A DNA stretch of 64,000 bases from Acinetobacter guerrae (GTDB lineage Bacteria; Pseudomonadota; Gammaproteobacteria; Pseudomonadales; Moraxellaceae): assembly GCF_009372255.1 (NCBI RefSeq), contig NZ_LXGN01000034.1, forward strand, positions 241,401-305,400. Reading direction: 5' to 3'. Below are positions 19,334 to 29,222 of this stretch, one piece after another; position 1 is the first letter of the stretch, and each line of letters begins with the position of its first letter. Position numbers and translations under genes: made by a program. A model generated the notes under the pieces. The model saw only the letters and a program-made list of their open reading frames with translations, did no database searches and was not told the DNA's origin.

Positions 19334-22300
19334 ATGCAGTTTGTTCATCTTGGTATTCATACAGAGTTTTCGATTACCGAATCAATTGTGCGGATACCTG
19401 ATCTTATCAAAGCTGCGGTCAATGAAAGCATGCCTGCTTTAGCCTTGACAGATTTATCCAATTTACATGCCGCGGTTAAATTTTATGACAGTTGCCTGTC
19501 AAAAGGGATTAAACCGATTTTAGGCAGCGAAATTCGTCTTAATGATGCTGAACATCGAGTCACTTTACTTGCGATGACCAATGACGGCTGGCGCAGTCTC
19601 ACCGAAATTGTGTCGCGTGGTTTTATCGAAGGTCAACAACTCAGCATTCCTTGCATACAAAAAGAATGGGTACTCGAACAACACCAAGACTTGATTGTAT
19701 TGTTAGGTCAACACAGTGATGTGGGTAAAATGCTATGTTCTTCCAACCCACAAAAAGCTGAACCATTACTACAAGCTTGGCAAGAGAAATTTGGAAATCG
19801 GGTTTATCTTGCATTAACTCGCACAGATCGTGTTGGCGAAGAAGATTATATTCAGGAAGCAGTCAAGCTCGCTGCTCAATATAACGTTGGTGTCGTGGCG
19901 CACAATGACGTGCATTTTGTTGAACGTGATGACTTTGAAGCACATGAAGCCCGTGTTTGCATTGCAGATGGTTATGTTCTTGCGGATGATCGCCGCCCAC
20001 GAAACTATAGTCCAGAACAATATTTTAAAACTGCTGAAGAAATGTCGGAATTATTCTCAGACATTCCAAGTGCATTAGAAAATACTTATTACATTGCCCA
20101 ACGTTGTAACGTCAGTTTACAGCTAGGTACTTATTTCTTGCCTGATTATCCAATTCCAGAAGGCTTTACCATTGATAGCTACTTTGAGCATTTGTCCAGA
20201 GTTGGTTTGGAAGAGCGTTTGGAGTTGCTCTACCCTGTTGGTGAACGCGATGAGGATTGGTCTGAAATTCGTAAGCCCTATGATGAACGTATCAAATATG
20301 AAGTTGATATTATTCTAAAAATGGGTTTTCCGGGTTACTTCCTGATCGTCATGGACTTTATTCAATGGGCCAAAAATAATGGTGTACCTGTAGGTCCGGG
20401 ACGGGGTTCAGGTGCAGGCTCATTGGTCGCATACAGTCTAAAAATTACCGATCTTGACCCGCTGCGTTATGATCTGCTGTTTGAACGTTTCTTAAACCCA
20501 GAACGTGTTTCGATGCCTGACTTTGACGTCGATTTTTGTATCGCTGGTCGTGACCGCGTGATTGATTATGTATCTCGTACTTATGGACGTGAAGCAGTCT
20601 CCCAAATTGCAACCTTTGGTACAATGGCTGCCAAAGGGGCCATTCGCGACGTGGCGCGGGTACTTGGTAAATCTTATGGTTTGGCCGATCGTATCTCGAA
20701 AATGGTCCCTACCAAGCCGCTTGGTGTGGATTTAGCAACAGCGATTGAGATGGAACCACAACTCAAAGATATTGTCACCAATCCGTCGAACCCAGACAAT
20801 GATGATGCCAGTGAAATTTGGGAAATGGCACTCAAACTCGAAGGCATTACCCGTAATACAGGTAAACACGCAGGTGGTGTGGTCATTGCACCGGGTAAAA
20901 TCACCGATTATTCTGCCGTCATGTGTGAGGCAGATGGAACGAGCCGTGTTGCGCAATTTGACAAAGACGACGTAGAAGCCGCAGGTCTAGTTAAATTCGA
21001 CTTCTTGGGTTTACGAAACCTGACGGTAATTGAAGACGCGATTCAAAATATAAATAAGCGCGCTGATGTTAAAGAGCCGTTAGTGATTGAACGTGTACCA
21101 CTTGATGATGTCGACGCATATAAAGTCTTTGCGGATGCAAATACCACAGCGGTATTCCAGTTTGAATCCGTCGGTATGAAGCGCATGCTGAAAGAGGCGC
21201 GCCCAAGTAAGTTTGAAGAAATTATTGCATTCGTATCTTTATATCGTCCCGGCCCTATGGATCTCATTCCTGACTTTATCCATCGTATGCACGGTGGCGA
21301 GTTTGAATATTTACATCCATTACTTGAAAGTGTACTAGAACCCACTTATGGCATTATGGTGTATCAGGAACAGGTGATGCAGGCAGCACAATTCTGTGCA
21401 GGCTACACGCTTGGGGGCGCAGATTTATTGCGCCGTGCCATGGGTAAAAAGAAACCTGAAGAAATGGTCAAACAGCGCCAGATCTTTATTACAGGTGCCG
21501 CCGAAAAAGACATTGATGAAGCCACTGCCAACCATATTTTTGACTATATGGAAAAGTTTGCAGGATACGGTTTTAACAAATCACATGCCGCTGCTTATGC
21601 ATTGGTTGCCTATCATACTGCATGGCTAAAAGCACATTATCCTGCCGAATTTATGGCGGCGGTGATGTCTTCGGAAATGCAAAACACCGACAACGTGGTA
21701 TTTTTGATTGATGACTGCCGCAATAATGGCTTAGAGGTTTTACCGCCGTCGGTCAATATGTCGATTTATCGTTTTCATGCCAGTGATGAAAAAACAGTGG
21801 TTTATGGTTTAGGTGCAATCAAAGGCGTAGGTGAACAAGCCATGCAATCCGTGATTGATTCACGCGAAAAAGATGGCCCTTATACCGACCTCTTTGACTT
21901 TTGCCATCGAATTGATTTGAAAAAAATCAATAAACGAACACTCGAAGCTTTGATTCGTGCAGGTGCTTTAGACTGTCTAGGTATTGAACGCTCAAGTTTG
22001 ATGGCGCAACTGCCTGAAGCCGTACAAGCAGCAGAACAAGCACGACAAAACCGCGAAACTGGCATTATGGATTTGTTTGGTGAAGTTGAAGAAGTTCAGC
22101 GCAAACCTGCCAAACCTGTAAAACCGTGGTCAGATGAAGTTCGCTTAAAAGGCGAAAAAGATACACTGGGTTTATATTTAACAGGTCATCCAATTGATGT
22201 GTATCGCCCTGAACTTAAATCTTTTATTCCAGCTAAAATAAGTGAACTTACACCCACTCGCCGCGGTCAAACCACTGTATTTGCAGGCTTGGTGGTAGAT

Positions 22301-22897
22301 GTTGCCAATTTTCCAAATCGAATTATGATTACACTTGATGATGGTACATCCCGAATTGAAGTGAGCTGTAATCATGAACGCTTTCAACGATTTAAAGACA
22401 TTGTTCAAGTTGAACAAGTAGTGGTGATTGAGGGCGAAATTTATGAGCGTGAAGGTTTTGACCGTCCAATGGCACGACTAAGCAAAGCCTTTAGTTTGAA
22501 CGAAATTCGCCAAAAACGCGCTAACCATATTCGAATTCAACCGACGAAAGATTTAATGACGCCGGCTCTGGCTCATGATCTACAACAGATCATCTTGCCA
22601 TTTTGTAATATTGATATGTGTCAGCATATCCCTGTACAAATTGCGATCGAACAGCATTATGCTACGGCAGAATTGTGTCTAGGACAAAACTGGAAAGTTG
22701 CACCGCTCGATGAGTTACTCTGTAAACTTCGTGATTATTTTGGCAAAGAGTCGATTTATATCGAATATCAGGTGAAATCCAAAGCTGCAAAAGCAGCCGA
22801 ACCAATGCGAGCTGCGCCTCTTAGTCCACCGCCAAATGATCTTTCTATGGATGAAGCCATGGACTTGTATCAAGCAGAAGTCTCTCAATATTCTTAA
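19334..22897 (+). CDS. dnaE: DNA polymerase III alpha subunit
   Basis: Replicative polymerase catalytic subunit, 1187 aa from ATG 19334 (MQFVHLGIHTEFS), which has AGGA 8 bases upstream; the frame is open further up without a suitable start. The N-terminal PHP domain, the polymerase palm with GPGRGSGAGSLVAY and the catalytic aspartates in PDFDVDFC (396-400), a distal Asp in VKFDFLGL, helix-hairpin-helix region VLPPSVNMS and an OB domain (QTTVFAGLVVD) appear in the usual order. Length fits the DnaE1 class. It is followed closely by trmJ and cysE. Confidence 0.97.
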   Translation: MQFVHLGIHTEFSITESIVRIPDLIKAAVNESMPALALTDLSNLHAAVKFYDSCLSKGIKPILGSEIRLNDAEHRVTLLAMTNDGWRSLTEIVSRGFIEGQQLSIPCIQKEWVLEQHQDLIVLLGQHSDVGKMLCSSNPQKAEPLLQAWQEKFGNRVYLALTRTDRVGEEDYIQEAVKLAAQYNVGVVAHNDVHFVERDDFEAHEARVCIADGYVLADDRRPRNYSPEQYFKTAEEMSELFSDIPSALENTYYIAQRCNVSLQLGTYFLPDYPIPEGFTIDSYFEHLSRVGLEERLELLYPVGERDEDWSEIRKPYDERIKYEVDIILKMGFPGYFLIVMDFIQWAKNNGVPVGPGRGSGAGSLVAYSLKITDLDPLRYDLLFERFLNPERVSMPDFDVDFCIAGRDRVIDYVSRTYGREAVSQIATFGTMAAKGAIRDVARVLGKSYGLADRISKMVPTKPLGVDLATAIEMEPQLKDIVTNPSNPDNDDASEIWEMALKLEGITRNTGKHAGGVVIAPGKITDYSAVMCEADGTSRVAQFDKDDVEAAGLVKFDFLGLRNLTVIEDAIQNINKRADVKEPLVIERVPLDDVDAYKVFADANTTAVFQFESVGMKRMLKEARPSKFEEIIAFVSLYRPGPMDLIPDFIHRMHGGEFEYLHPLLESVLEPTYGIMVYQEQVMQAAQFCAGYTLGGADLLRRAMGKKKPEEMVKQRQIFITGAAEKDIDEATANHIFDYMEKFAGYGFNKSHAAAYALVAYHTAWLKAHYPAEFMAAVMSSEMQNTDNVVFLIDDCRNNGLEVLPPSVNMSIYRFHASDEKTVVYGLGAIKGVGEQAMQSVIDSREKDGPYTDLFDFCHRIDLKKINKRTLEALIRAGALDCLGIERSSLMAQLPEAVQAAEQARQNRETGIMDLFGEVEEVQRKPAKPVKPWSDEVRLKGEKDTLGLYLTGHPIDVYRPELKSFIPAKISELTPTRRGQTTVFAGLVVDVANFPNRIMITLDDGTSRIEVSCNHERFQRFKDIVQVEQVVVIEGEIYEREGFDRPMARLSKAFSLNEIRQKRANHIRIQPTKDLMTPALAHDLQQIILPFCNIDMCQHIPVQIAIEQHYATAELCLGQNWKVAPLDELLCKLRDYFGKESIYIEYQVKSKAAKAAEPMRAAPLSPPPNDLSMDEAMDLYQAEVSQYS

Positions 22898-22919
22898 AAA
22901 ATTTAAAGCTAGGTCATTT

Positions 22920-23780
22920 ATGAATACATCTGACAATGCGTCAGTTTCAAAATCTTTGTCGCATGTAAGAATTGTCATGGTCAATACCACTTTACCTGCC
23001 AATATTGGTAGTGCATTAAGGGCCATGAAAACCATGGGACTGAGTAAACTGGTTCTGGTCAAACCCAAAACTTATCCTCATCCAGATATTGATGCGCTTG
23101 CAGCAGGCGCACAGGATTTAATTGAACAAATTGAAATCGTGGACACACTTGAGCAAGCAATTCAGGATTGTCATATTGTGTTTGGCACGAGCGCACGCAG
23201 TCGTACCATTCCGTGGCCTTTACTGGATGTACGTCCTGCCGCGGAGCTATCGATGCAATCTGTTGTAGAAAAACAGCAGGAAGTTGCGATTGTATTTGGT
23301 CGTGAAGATCGAGGCTTAACCAACGAAGAACTGGCATTGGCAAATTATCATCTGACCATTCCTGTCAATACGGAGTATGGTGTACTCAATGTGGCCCAAG
23401 CCATTCAAGTGGTCTGCTATGAAATGCGTATGGCAACTTTACAGCAGCATGAACAAAAGACTGAATCACAAAAAAATACCAATGTTGAGCAAATGCCTGT
23501 TACCGCTGACACAGCAATGGATTGGGATGAACCTTTGGTCAATCACAAACAAATGGAAGAATTCTATCCGCATTTAGAAAAAATGTTGGTCGATATTGAG
23601 TTCCTTGATCCACAAAATCCACGTTTATTACCTTTACGCTTGCGTCGTTTATTTGGACGTATACAATTAGATCGTATGGAATATCATTTACTTCGTGGCA
23701 TATTTAGTCGTGTTCAAGCTTTAAGTCACGGCACATGGAAAAAAACATCAATAGATAAAGAGGATCAATCCAATGCTTAA
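22920..23780 (+). CDS. trmJ: tRNA (cytidine/uridine-2'-O-)-methyltransferase TrmJ
   Basis: SPOUT-class methyltransferase that methylates the ribose at position 32 of tRNA anticodon loops; 286 aa. ATG 22920 has AGG 6 bases upstream; an upstream in-frame extension overlapping dnaE is not family-like. Motifs are [46 protein letters not shown] and the knot segment [16 protein letters not shown]. The C-terminal part is acidic and polar. Its stop overlaps the cysE start by 8 bases, indicating coupling. Confidence 0.93.
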   Translation: MNTSDNASVSKSLSHVRIVMVNTTLPANIGSALRAMKTMGLSKLVLVKPKTYPHPDIDALAAGAQDLIEQIEIVDTLEQAIQDCHIVFGTSARSRTIPWPLLDVRPAAELSMQSVVEKQQEVAIVFGREDRGLTNEELALANYHLTIPVNTEYGVLNVAQAIQVVCYEMRMATLQQHEQKTESQKNTNVEQMPVTADTAMDWDEPLVNHKQMEEFYPHLEKMLVDIEFLDPQNPRLLPLRLRRLFGRIQLDRMEYHLLRGIFSRVQALSHGTWKKTSIDKEDQSNA

Positions 23781-24585
23781 ACAGCTCAAAGAAGATATTC
23801 AGGCTGTATTTGCGCGTGATCCAGCTGCTCGCAATACTTTAGAAGTCATTACTAACTATCCAGGTATTCACGCACTGATCATGCATCGTGTCGCGCACAA
23901 ACTCTGGGAAAAAGACTGTAAAAGTAGCGCTCGCTTATTATCGACTTTTAGCCGTTTCGCAACAGGGATTGAAATTCATCCAGGCGCCAAAATTGGTAAA
24001 CGTTTCTTCATTGACCATGGTATGGGGGTTGTTATTGGTGAAACGGCTGAAATTGGCGATGATGTTACGCTGTATCATGGTGTAACTTTAGGTGGTACGA
24101 CTTGGAATAAAGGCAAACGTCATCCAACGCTTGAAGATGGGGTGATTGTGGGTGCAGGCGCAAAAATTTTGGGGCCTTTTACAGTCGGTAAAGGTGCAAA
24201 AGTAGGTTCAAATGCAGTCGTAACTAAAGAAGTCCCTGCGGGCGTTACAGCAGTGGGCAATCCTGCACGCTTTATCTATAAAGACAAAGCCACTGAAAAT
24301 GAAGAAGAACAACGTCGACGTAATTATGCCGAAAGTATTGGTTTTCAGCCTTATGCAACGACCAGCGACCAGACCGATCCTATTTTAGAGGGTATGCGTG
24401 TTTTGCTCGATCGTATCCAAAACAATGAAGCGCGCATGAATACTTTGTGCCAACGCTTATCTTTACTTGATCCGACTTTTAAAAAGCAGAATCAGGAAGA
24501 ACAGCCATTTAGCGAAGAAGAGTTGAAAATTATTGAAGAAGTTCGACGTGAATGCGAAGCTCAAAGTAATTCGTCTAAAGCATGA
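23773..24585 (+). CDS. cysE: Serine O-acetyltransferase CysE
   Basis: Acetylates serine with acetyl-CoA, the first committed step of cysteine synthesis; 270 aa. It has the shorter N-terminus of the EpsC/NifP-type enzymes ([21 protein letters not shown]). The left-handed beta-helix of hexapeptide repeats carries the catalytic histidines in [12 protein letters not shown] and [11 protein letters not shown], then [13 protein letters not shown] and [10 protein letters not shown] charged C-terminal extension of ~85 residues (to about 270) is longer than in the enteric protein. It overlaps trmJ by 8 bases. Confidence 0.95.
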   Translation: MLKQLKEDIQAVFARDPAARNTLEVITNYPGIHALIMHRVAHKLWEKDCKSSARLLSTFSRFATGIEIHPGAKIGKRFFIDHGMGVVIGETAEIGDDVTLYHGVTLGGTTWNKGKRHPTLEDGVIVGAGAKILGPFTVGKGAKVGSNAVVTKEVPAGVTAVGNPARFIYKDKATENEEEQRRRNYAESIGFQPYATTSDQTDPILEGMRVLLDRIQNNEARMNTLCQRLSLLDPTFKKQNQEEQPFSEEELKIIEEVRRECEAQSNSSKA

Positions 24586-24621
24586 ACAATTCGTTTAATA
24601 CTGTAACACGTCTCTCATTGC

Positions 24622-24665
24622 ATGTTTGTCTGGCTTTTTTTAGACTGGCTCGACAAACATCTTTT
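24622..24665 (+). terminator. Hairpin after cysE
   Basis: ATGTTTGTC (24622-24630) pairs with GACAAACAT (24652-24660) around a 21-base loop that itself contains a T run; CTTTTT follows. Probable terminator of trmJ-cysE. Confidence 0.55.
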
Positions 24666-24696
24666 TAACTTTAAACAACAAAGAATGGACGTTTCT

Positions 24697-25626
24697 ATGA
24701 TGCTTAAGCCTTTGGCATATACACTACTCGCAGCTTCAGTATTAACCGCATGTAGTCCGATTGCTGTCAAAAAAAATAATGCACCTGAACCTTTTGTTTT
24801 TACAGAACCTGAAGTTTCACCCCCTTTCTATGCCCTCAATCCATTTAATTATGATGCTCCTCCTCCCTTTGAACTTTCATTAAAAGCCGCAGCCGCACAG
24901 CCAGTGAATAAAATGGCGGTCACTGATCCGAGTGATCCATCAAAAACAATTACTCTTGATGTCAATAAACTGATTATTCCAACGGTGAATAACAATACAC
25001 GAGCCATGAAGTATGCAGTGCTTGCAGGTGAGAATGAACTCGATGTCACCGATATAGATGACTTTTTACAATTGGTTGAAGGCAAAGCTCGTCATTATCC
25101 ACCGCGTTTTACAGATCGTCAGGAACGTAAAGGTTACGAAAGTAAATTAAAAGAAGTGTCACAACACCTAGATACGCTTGCGACCAATCCAAATGCATCA
25201 TTTGACATTCTGATTCGCGCTTTTAAAGCCAGTGTATTAGGACGTAATCTAGATCTAGGTTCAGCCTACACCACTAAATCTTTAACTTATGCACAACGTT
25301 TACTCAAAATTAACCCAGATGATGCAGAAGCAAATTTCTGGTTTGGTTTCGGTTTATCTGAAGGCGGCGGTCAAAGTGAAGCAATTCCATATTTGAATAA
25401 AGCAATGCAAGGTGGTGTACAAGAGGCTTATTTAGCTTCAGTGAACAACTACATTGCAATGGAACAAAAGAAGAATGCGATTCAAACCCTCAAAAACTAC
25501 AAAATCAAATATCCTGACGAAGCCGAAGTAGCTGATCGCTTGCTTACCGAAATTGAAAAACAGGGACGCTGGAATGTTTGGCAAGTTTTAAATAATCCAG
25601 CGATTGCAGCCAAACCTGCATCATAA
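24697..25626 (+). CDS. TPR-containing lipoprotein, unknown role
   Basis: 309 aa from ATG 24697 (MMLKPLAYTLLAAS), with GGA 7 bases upstream. The lipobox LTAC gives Cys19, followed by Ser-Pro, so lipidation is expected. A Pro-rich region (~30-60) leads to a helical domain. Residues ~180-290 contain tetratricopeptide-like helices (LTYAQRLLKINPDDAEANFWFGFGLSEGG, then AIPYLNKAMQGG), a protein-interaction fold. I recognise no specific family. It is flanked by terminators, so it is monocistronic. Confidence 0.75.
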   Translation: MMLKPLAYTLLAASVLTACSPIAVKKNNAPEPFVFTEPEVSPPFYALNPFNYDAPPPFELSLKAAAAQPVNKMAVTDPSDPSKTITLDVNKLIIPTVNNNTRAMKYAVLAGENELDVTDIDDFLQLVEGKARHYPPRFTDRQERKGYESKLKEVSQHLDTLATNPNASFDILIRAFKASVLGRNLDLGSAYTTKSLTYAQRLLKINPDDAEANFWFGFGLSEGGGQSEAIPYLNKAMQGGVQEAYLASVNNYIAMEQKKNAIQTLKNYKIKYPDEAEVADRLLTEIEKQGRWNVWQVLNNPAIAAKPAS

Positions 25627-25644
25627 ATTCATCAAATTAAAATG

Positions 25645-25670
25645 AGGCTGTTTTTACAGCCTTTTTTTAT
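25645..25670 (+). terminator. Rho-independent terminator
   Basis: AGGCTGT (25645-25651), loop TTTT and ACAGCCT (25656-25662), followed by a run of seven T. Confidence 0.9.
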
Positions 25671-25752
25671 AAAAAAATTTTTTAGCGAATTGAAAATTCA
25701 TTCAAATCACGTATGATCGAATTAAGATCAAATCAACTTTTATCTCTCGACC

Positions 25753-27756
25753 ATGATGAACCTCAGAAAAAAAAATAGTTATTTAATTTTGGTCTCTACT
25801 TTTTCACTTACATTATTAAGTGGCTGCCAAGTCGTAAGTGTCAAGCAACAAGCGCTTAATGTAACTATTGCCAATGAACGTAATAGTATCCTGATGCAGG
25901 ACAAATTGAGTGAGGCAAGCCTCAACGTCCTTTCCATGTCAGGTCGCGAAGCCAAAGTATGCACAGATAATCCAAGCTCTTGTGTGGATGAACTTAAGAT
26001 GATTCCTGAAATTGTTGATGAACAATTTCTCTCCACCGCAAGTGAGCTATATTTAGCGAAAGCCATGCTGTTGGATAAATCCTCTGCGTGTACGGTTAGT
26101 ACGCTTACTAAGCATCGCTCAGAAGTACATCAACAACAATCCCAAAAAGACTATAATGAATGTCAAAATCAACAGCTACAAATGTTGGATAAAAGTATTC
26201 GTTATAGTTATGCCTATTTATTTAAAACCAAACGTAAACCTGTAGATCGTATTTTTGATAACCGTCAAGTTCAAATCCGTGACTTTTATAATCAGGCAAT
26301 TGCAAAATTAGTCACACTGAGTGCACAACGTTCAAATACGAAAAAAGCAACTGATAGTATAAAAATTGGAAATAGCACCTACAGTATTAGTCTGGATAAT
26401 TATCCACTCCTAAAAAATAAGGAACTTGAACGTTTTATTTCAAGCTACAATTTAAACTTTTCTGGACTACGTACCATTAACCGTCGTGATGGTTTCGGTT
26501 CAGAATTTGTAGTGGTATTTCCTGAATCAGATCAAAAATCTGATAATAAATATATTCTAGATCCACTTGATTTTTCTTACAAAAATGGCGTAAATCCAAA
26601 TATTCATAAAGCGCGCTATTTATCTGCAACCATTGTTGCCAGACCCACTAAGGCCAATACCGTAGATGAAATTATCAACTCTCCAAATTTTGTAATACAA
26701 GTCTACGATCCTTATAAAATTGAAAATGTCGATGTTGCAGATAAAAGCTATCCCCTAGCTGCAAATTTTTCAGCACCCTATGGTTTATGGTTAGCAGAAA
26801 ATAATCTGGGCGCAGCGGCGTATTTAACATTGATTGATCGTGAAGAACGATTAACTATGCCGCATCTTTATATGCTTGAACCTTACAATCCAAATAAAAA
26901 AGTGATTGTTTTAGTCCATGGTTTGGCAAGTAGTCCTGAGGCATGGATTGCATTGACCAATGATATTATGGGAGACAGTGTTTTACGTGAACACTATCAG
27001 GTCTGGCAAGTATTTTACTCGACCAATATGCCTATTCTTGAGAGCCGCTTCCAGATTTATGCTTTGCTAAAACAAGCATTTGGTACACTCAATCCTAATG
27101 ATTCTGCCGATAAAGATGCTGTTTTGATTGGGCATAGTATGGGTGGAATTATTAGTCGATTACTAGTAAGTGATGCCGATATTTCAAAGCAGGCATTATC
27201 TATGATGAGCTCATATCAACAAGCAAAGCTTAGAAAACATCCAATTGTATCAGAGCGTTTAAAAATTCAACCTATCAGCAACTTTGATCGCGCGATTTTT
27301 ATGTCATCACCGCATCGTGGTACAGACTTTGCAGATCTATGGTTTACCCGTGCAGCACGTAAAATTATTAAGCTACCTGGTGCATTTTTAGGTGCAGTCA
27401 CAGACACGATTACCAGTCAGGAAATTGATGCTAAGGATTTATTGACTCAGATTGACAAAGGACTCATTCAAAATGGACCAAGTGATTTAAGTCATAAATC
27501 TAAATTTATGACCTTAACCGAGAATATCAACCCACCCAAAGGTTTTGTTTTCCATTCGATTATCGGGAATAAAACCAATAGCGATGATCCAAATGTGATG
27601 ACTGATGGCATTGTTCCTTACAAAAGTGCGCATCTGGATGGGGCAAAGTCAGAAGTTATCATTAAAGGAGGACATTCTATTCAGGAAACACCTGAAGCCG
27701 TCCTTGAACTCAGACGCATCCTTCGCCAACATTTAATTGATCACAATATCAAATGA
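25753..27756 (+). CDS. Alpha/beta-hydrolase lipoprotein, possible lipase/esterase
   Basis: 667 aa. Signal peptide with lipobox LLSGC (Cys25). The first ~370 residues are a domain I do not recognise, with several cysteines (CTDNPSSC, CTVSTL, ECQNQ). The C-terminal ~290 residues are an alpha/beta hydrolase: VLVHGLASSPEAW forms the oxyanion region, GHSMGG holds the nucleophilic serine, TDGIVP supplies the likely Asp and GGHSIQE the His. The fold resembles PGAP1/lipase-class enzymes acting on lipid esters. Substrate unknown; likely exposed in the periplasm or on the outer membrane. Confidence 0.82.
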   Translation: MMNLRKKNSYLILVSTFSLTLLSGCQVVSVKQQALNVTIANERNSILMQDKLSEASLNVLSMSGREAKVCTDNPSSCVDELKMIPEIVDEQFLSTASELYLAKAMLLDKSSACTVSTLTKHRSEVHQQQSQKDYNECQNQQLQMLDKSIRYSYAYLFKTKRKPVDRIFDNRQVQIRDFYNQAIAKLVTLSAQRSNTKKATDSIKIGNSTYSISLDNYPLLKNKELERFISSYNLNFSGLRTINRRDGFGSEFVVVFPESDQKSDNKYILDPLDFSYKNGVNPNIHKARYLSATIVARPTKANTVDEIINSPNFVIQVYDPYKIENVDVADKSYPLAANFSAPYGLWLAENNLGAAAYLTLIDREERLTMPHLYMLEPYNPNKKVIVLVHGLASSPEAWIALTNDIMGDSVLREHYQVWQVFYSTNMPILESRFQIYALLKQAFGTLNPNDSADKDAVLIGHSMGGIISRLLVSDADISKQALSMMSSYQQAKLRKHPIVSERLKIQPISNFDRAIFMSSPHRGTDFADLWFTRAARKIIKLPGAFLGAVTDTITSQEIDAKDLLTQIDKGLIQNGPSDLSHKSKFMTLTENINPPKGFVFHSIIGNKTNSDDPNVMTDGIVPYKSAHLDGAKSEVIIKGGHSIQETPEAVLELRRILRQHLIDHNIK

Positions 27757-27758
27757 TC

Positions 27759-27796
27759 AAAAAAAGGCTCTGTTTTTATATTACAGAGCCTTTTTT
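27759..27796. terminator. Bidirectional terminator between convergent genes
   Basis: An A-rich arm ending AGGCTCTGT (to 27772) pairs with ACAGAGCCTTTTTT (27783-27796). A and T runs on both sides serve both strands. Confidence 0.9.
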
Positions 27797-27816
27797 GAAT
27801 AATTAAGTTTTATGTA

Positions 27817-28554
27817 TTAAATCTTAGGTTTATAGCAAGCATCCAAAGCCAACTCGTAATACTCAAGCCCTTCTCGTGCTGCCTTAAATGCTTTTTTCTG
27901 TAATTCAGGTTGATCATCACATAATCTTTTAATCAGTTCCATAGCTTCATAAGGATGCATATCATCATAATGTGCATGCGCACGTAACCATGCGAGTGAA
28001 CGTTTATTTATATTCACTTCAGGATGATCAATATAAGCATTAATCCCTTTATACACCTGAATCGACCAGTCTCCTGTAGCCCATTCAATCGCTAGATTGG
28101 TTGCTGCTAGAGACTCTGCTAATGATCCCCGATAATTCATATTCCATAAAAAATGATTTACTGCATTCATGGCTACAGGTGGTTGTACACGGTCCAGTTC
28201 ATCAACTGTCAATCCAAAACCCACTGCCCAATCACGATACCAATTGAGATGCCGTTCTTCGATTTTAATATTTTGAATAAGCCAATCTCGGCTTTCCGTA
28301 ACACCCGATTGGGTAAAATCTGTTGCTTTTGATAAAGCAAGTGCCATATATGAAGGAAAATGAGCAACCAGTGGATAAAAATTAAGTAGCGCATGACGAA
28401 AACTGTTCAGACTGAGCTGACCATTTGCCATCTCAACAAATAAAGGATGTTGGCTTACTCGCTCCTTTACAGGAATAAGATCATCCCAAAATTGTTGAGC
28501 CCAAGTTGAATGCGGGGTAAGCTCAAGTGTTAATCCTTGTGTCAGTGCTCCCAT
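27817..28554 (-). CDS. UndA-like haem-oxygenase-fold di-iron protein
   Basis: 245 aa from ATG 28554 (MGALTQGLTLEL), with AGGGA 8 bases upstream; the in-frame upstream extension has no such site. The chain belongs to the TenA/PqqC/haem-oxygenase-like superfamily. It carries a full set of candidate metal ligands: E99 and H102 (KIEERH), E157 (ATNLAIE), then H193-x3-D197-x2-H200 (AHAHYDDMH). The spacing and surrounding text (ATNxAIExATGxWS, HAxYDDxHPxEAxE) agree, from memory, with UndA, the oxidative decarboxylase that makes 1-undecene from lauric acid. CADD-type p-aminobenzoate synthases and plain TenA-like proteins are alternatives. A Fur-like box lies 220 bases upstream. Confidence 0.7.
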   Translation of the reverse strand: MGALTQGLTLELTPHSTWAQQFWDDLIPVKERVSQHPLFVEMANGQLSLNSFRHALLNFYPLVAHFPSYMALALSKATDFTQSGVTESRDWLIQNIKIEERHLNWYRDWAVGFGLTVDELDRVQPPVAMNAVNHFLWNMNYRGSLAESLAATNLAIEWATGDWSIQVYKGINAYIDHPEVNINKRSLAWLRAHAHYDDMHPYEAMELIKRLCDDQPELQKKAFKAAREGLEYYELALDACYKPKI

Positions 28555-29222
28555 GATTATCTTCCCTTTAATATGATCGACCGTAACCAAGCCATTCAAA
28601 ATAATTGCTTATCATCTATACGAAATTCAAAAATTTTATTGATTTTCTCGGAGTCAATTTTTTAATTTCAAGCACAATGACTCACATGAAAAAATATATT
28701 ACCTATTATTTACATAATAGAGAATATATTTTTAAAGCTATTACTCAACTTTTTTTGATATGAGTAAAAATATTGTGAAATAATTCTCATTATCATTGAT
28801 AAAAATCATATCAATTCAAAATGTTTTTAATTAACTTGATGATTCAAACACTTTATCAATTTATTTAAATTTGGTTAGAATGTGACAATTTAGGTAACAA
28901 TTAATCTTAAATCATAAAAATATTCTTAAAATATTTTAATTTATCCATTTAATTCACTTATACAATTAAAAAAGGACTTAACGTTTTATTTTCAAAAAAA
29001 TTTATCAAAATTTGTAATAATTTATTTTTAATTTTTTTATTTCTATTTTTATATCACTATATTATTATCGTATTTAAATACTTTATTTTAAAACTGTTTT
29101 TCAGCAAAAATTATATTATTAACTGTTCATATCATACTTTTATTCTTTAATTAAAAAGATTAAAACATAGAATGAGATGAAATATAAAAATTTTAGCAGT
29201 CGCAAGGAGAGTGAAATAAACG
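28555..29222. other. AT-rich intergenic region between divergent genes
   Basis: 668 bases of very AT-rich DNA shared by the UndA-like gene (minus) and the diguanylate cyclase (plus). It holds one Fur-like box (28776-28794), a weak hairpin TTACTCA/TGAGTAA at 28741-28767 and many A/T tracts. No frame long enough to call a gene was found. AAGGAGAG just before 29223 is the cyclase ribosome site, 13 bases upstream. The length leaves room for a small RNA, but I see no clear terminator. Confidence 0.6.
28776..28794 (-). promoter_or_regulatory. Fur-like box in the long intergenic region
   Basis: On the minus strand GATAATGAGAATTATTTCA matches 14 of 19 bases of GATAATGATAATCATTATC, and the 7-1-7 form matches 12 of 14 defined bases or slightly fewer depending on register. 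It could control the UndA-like gene, the diguanylate cyclase or an unannotated transcript. Confidence 0.45.

Noticed and set aside
22715..23068. Open minus-strand frame of 117 codons opposite the dnaE-trmJ junction
   Set aside because: It has no ribosome site or family resemblance and lies wholly opposite two well-supported genes in a codon-biased region where antisense frames arise easily.
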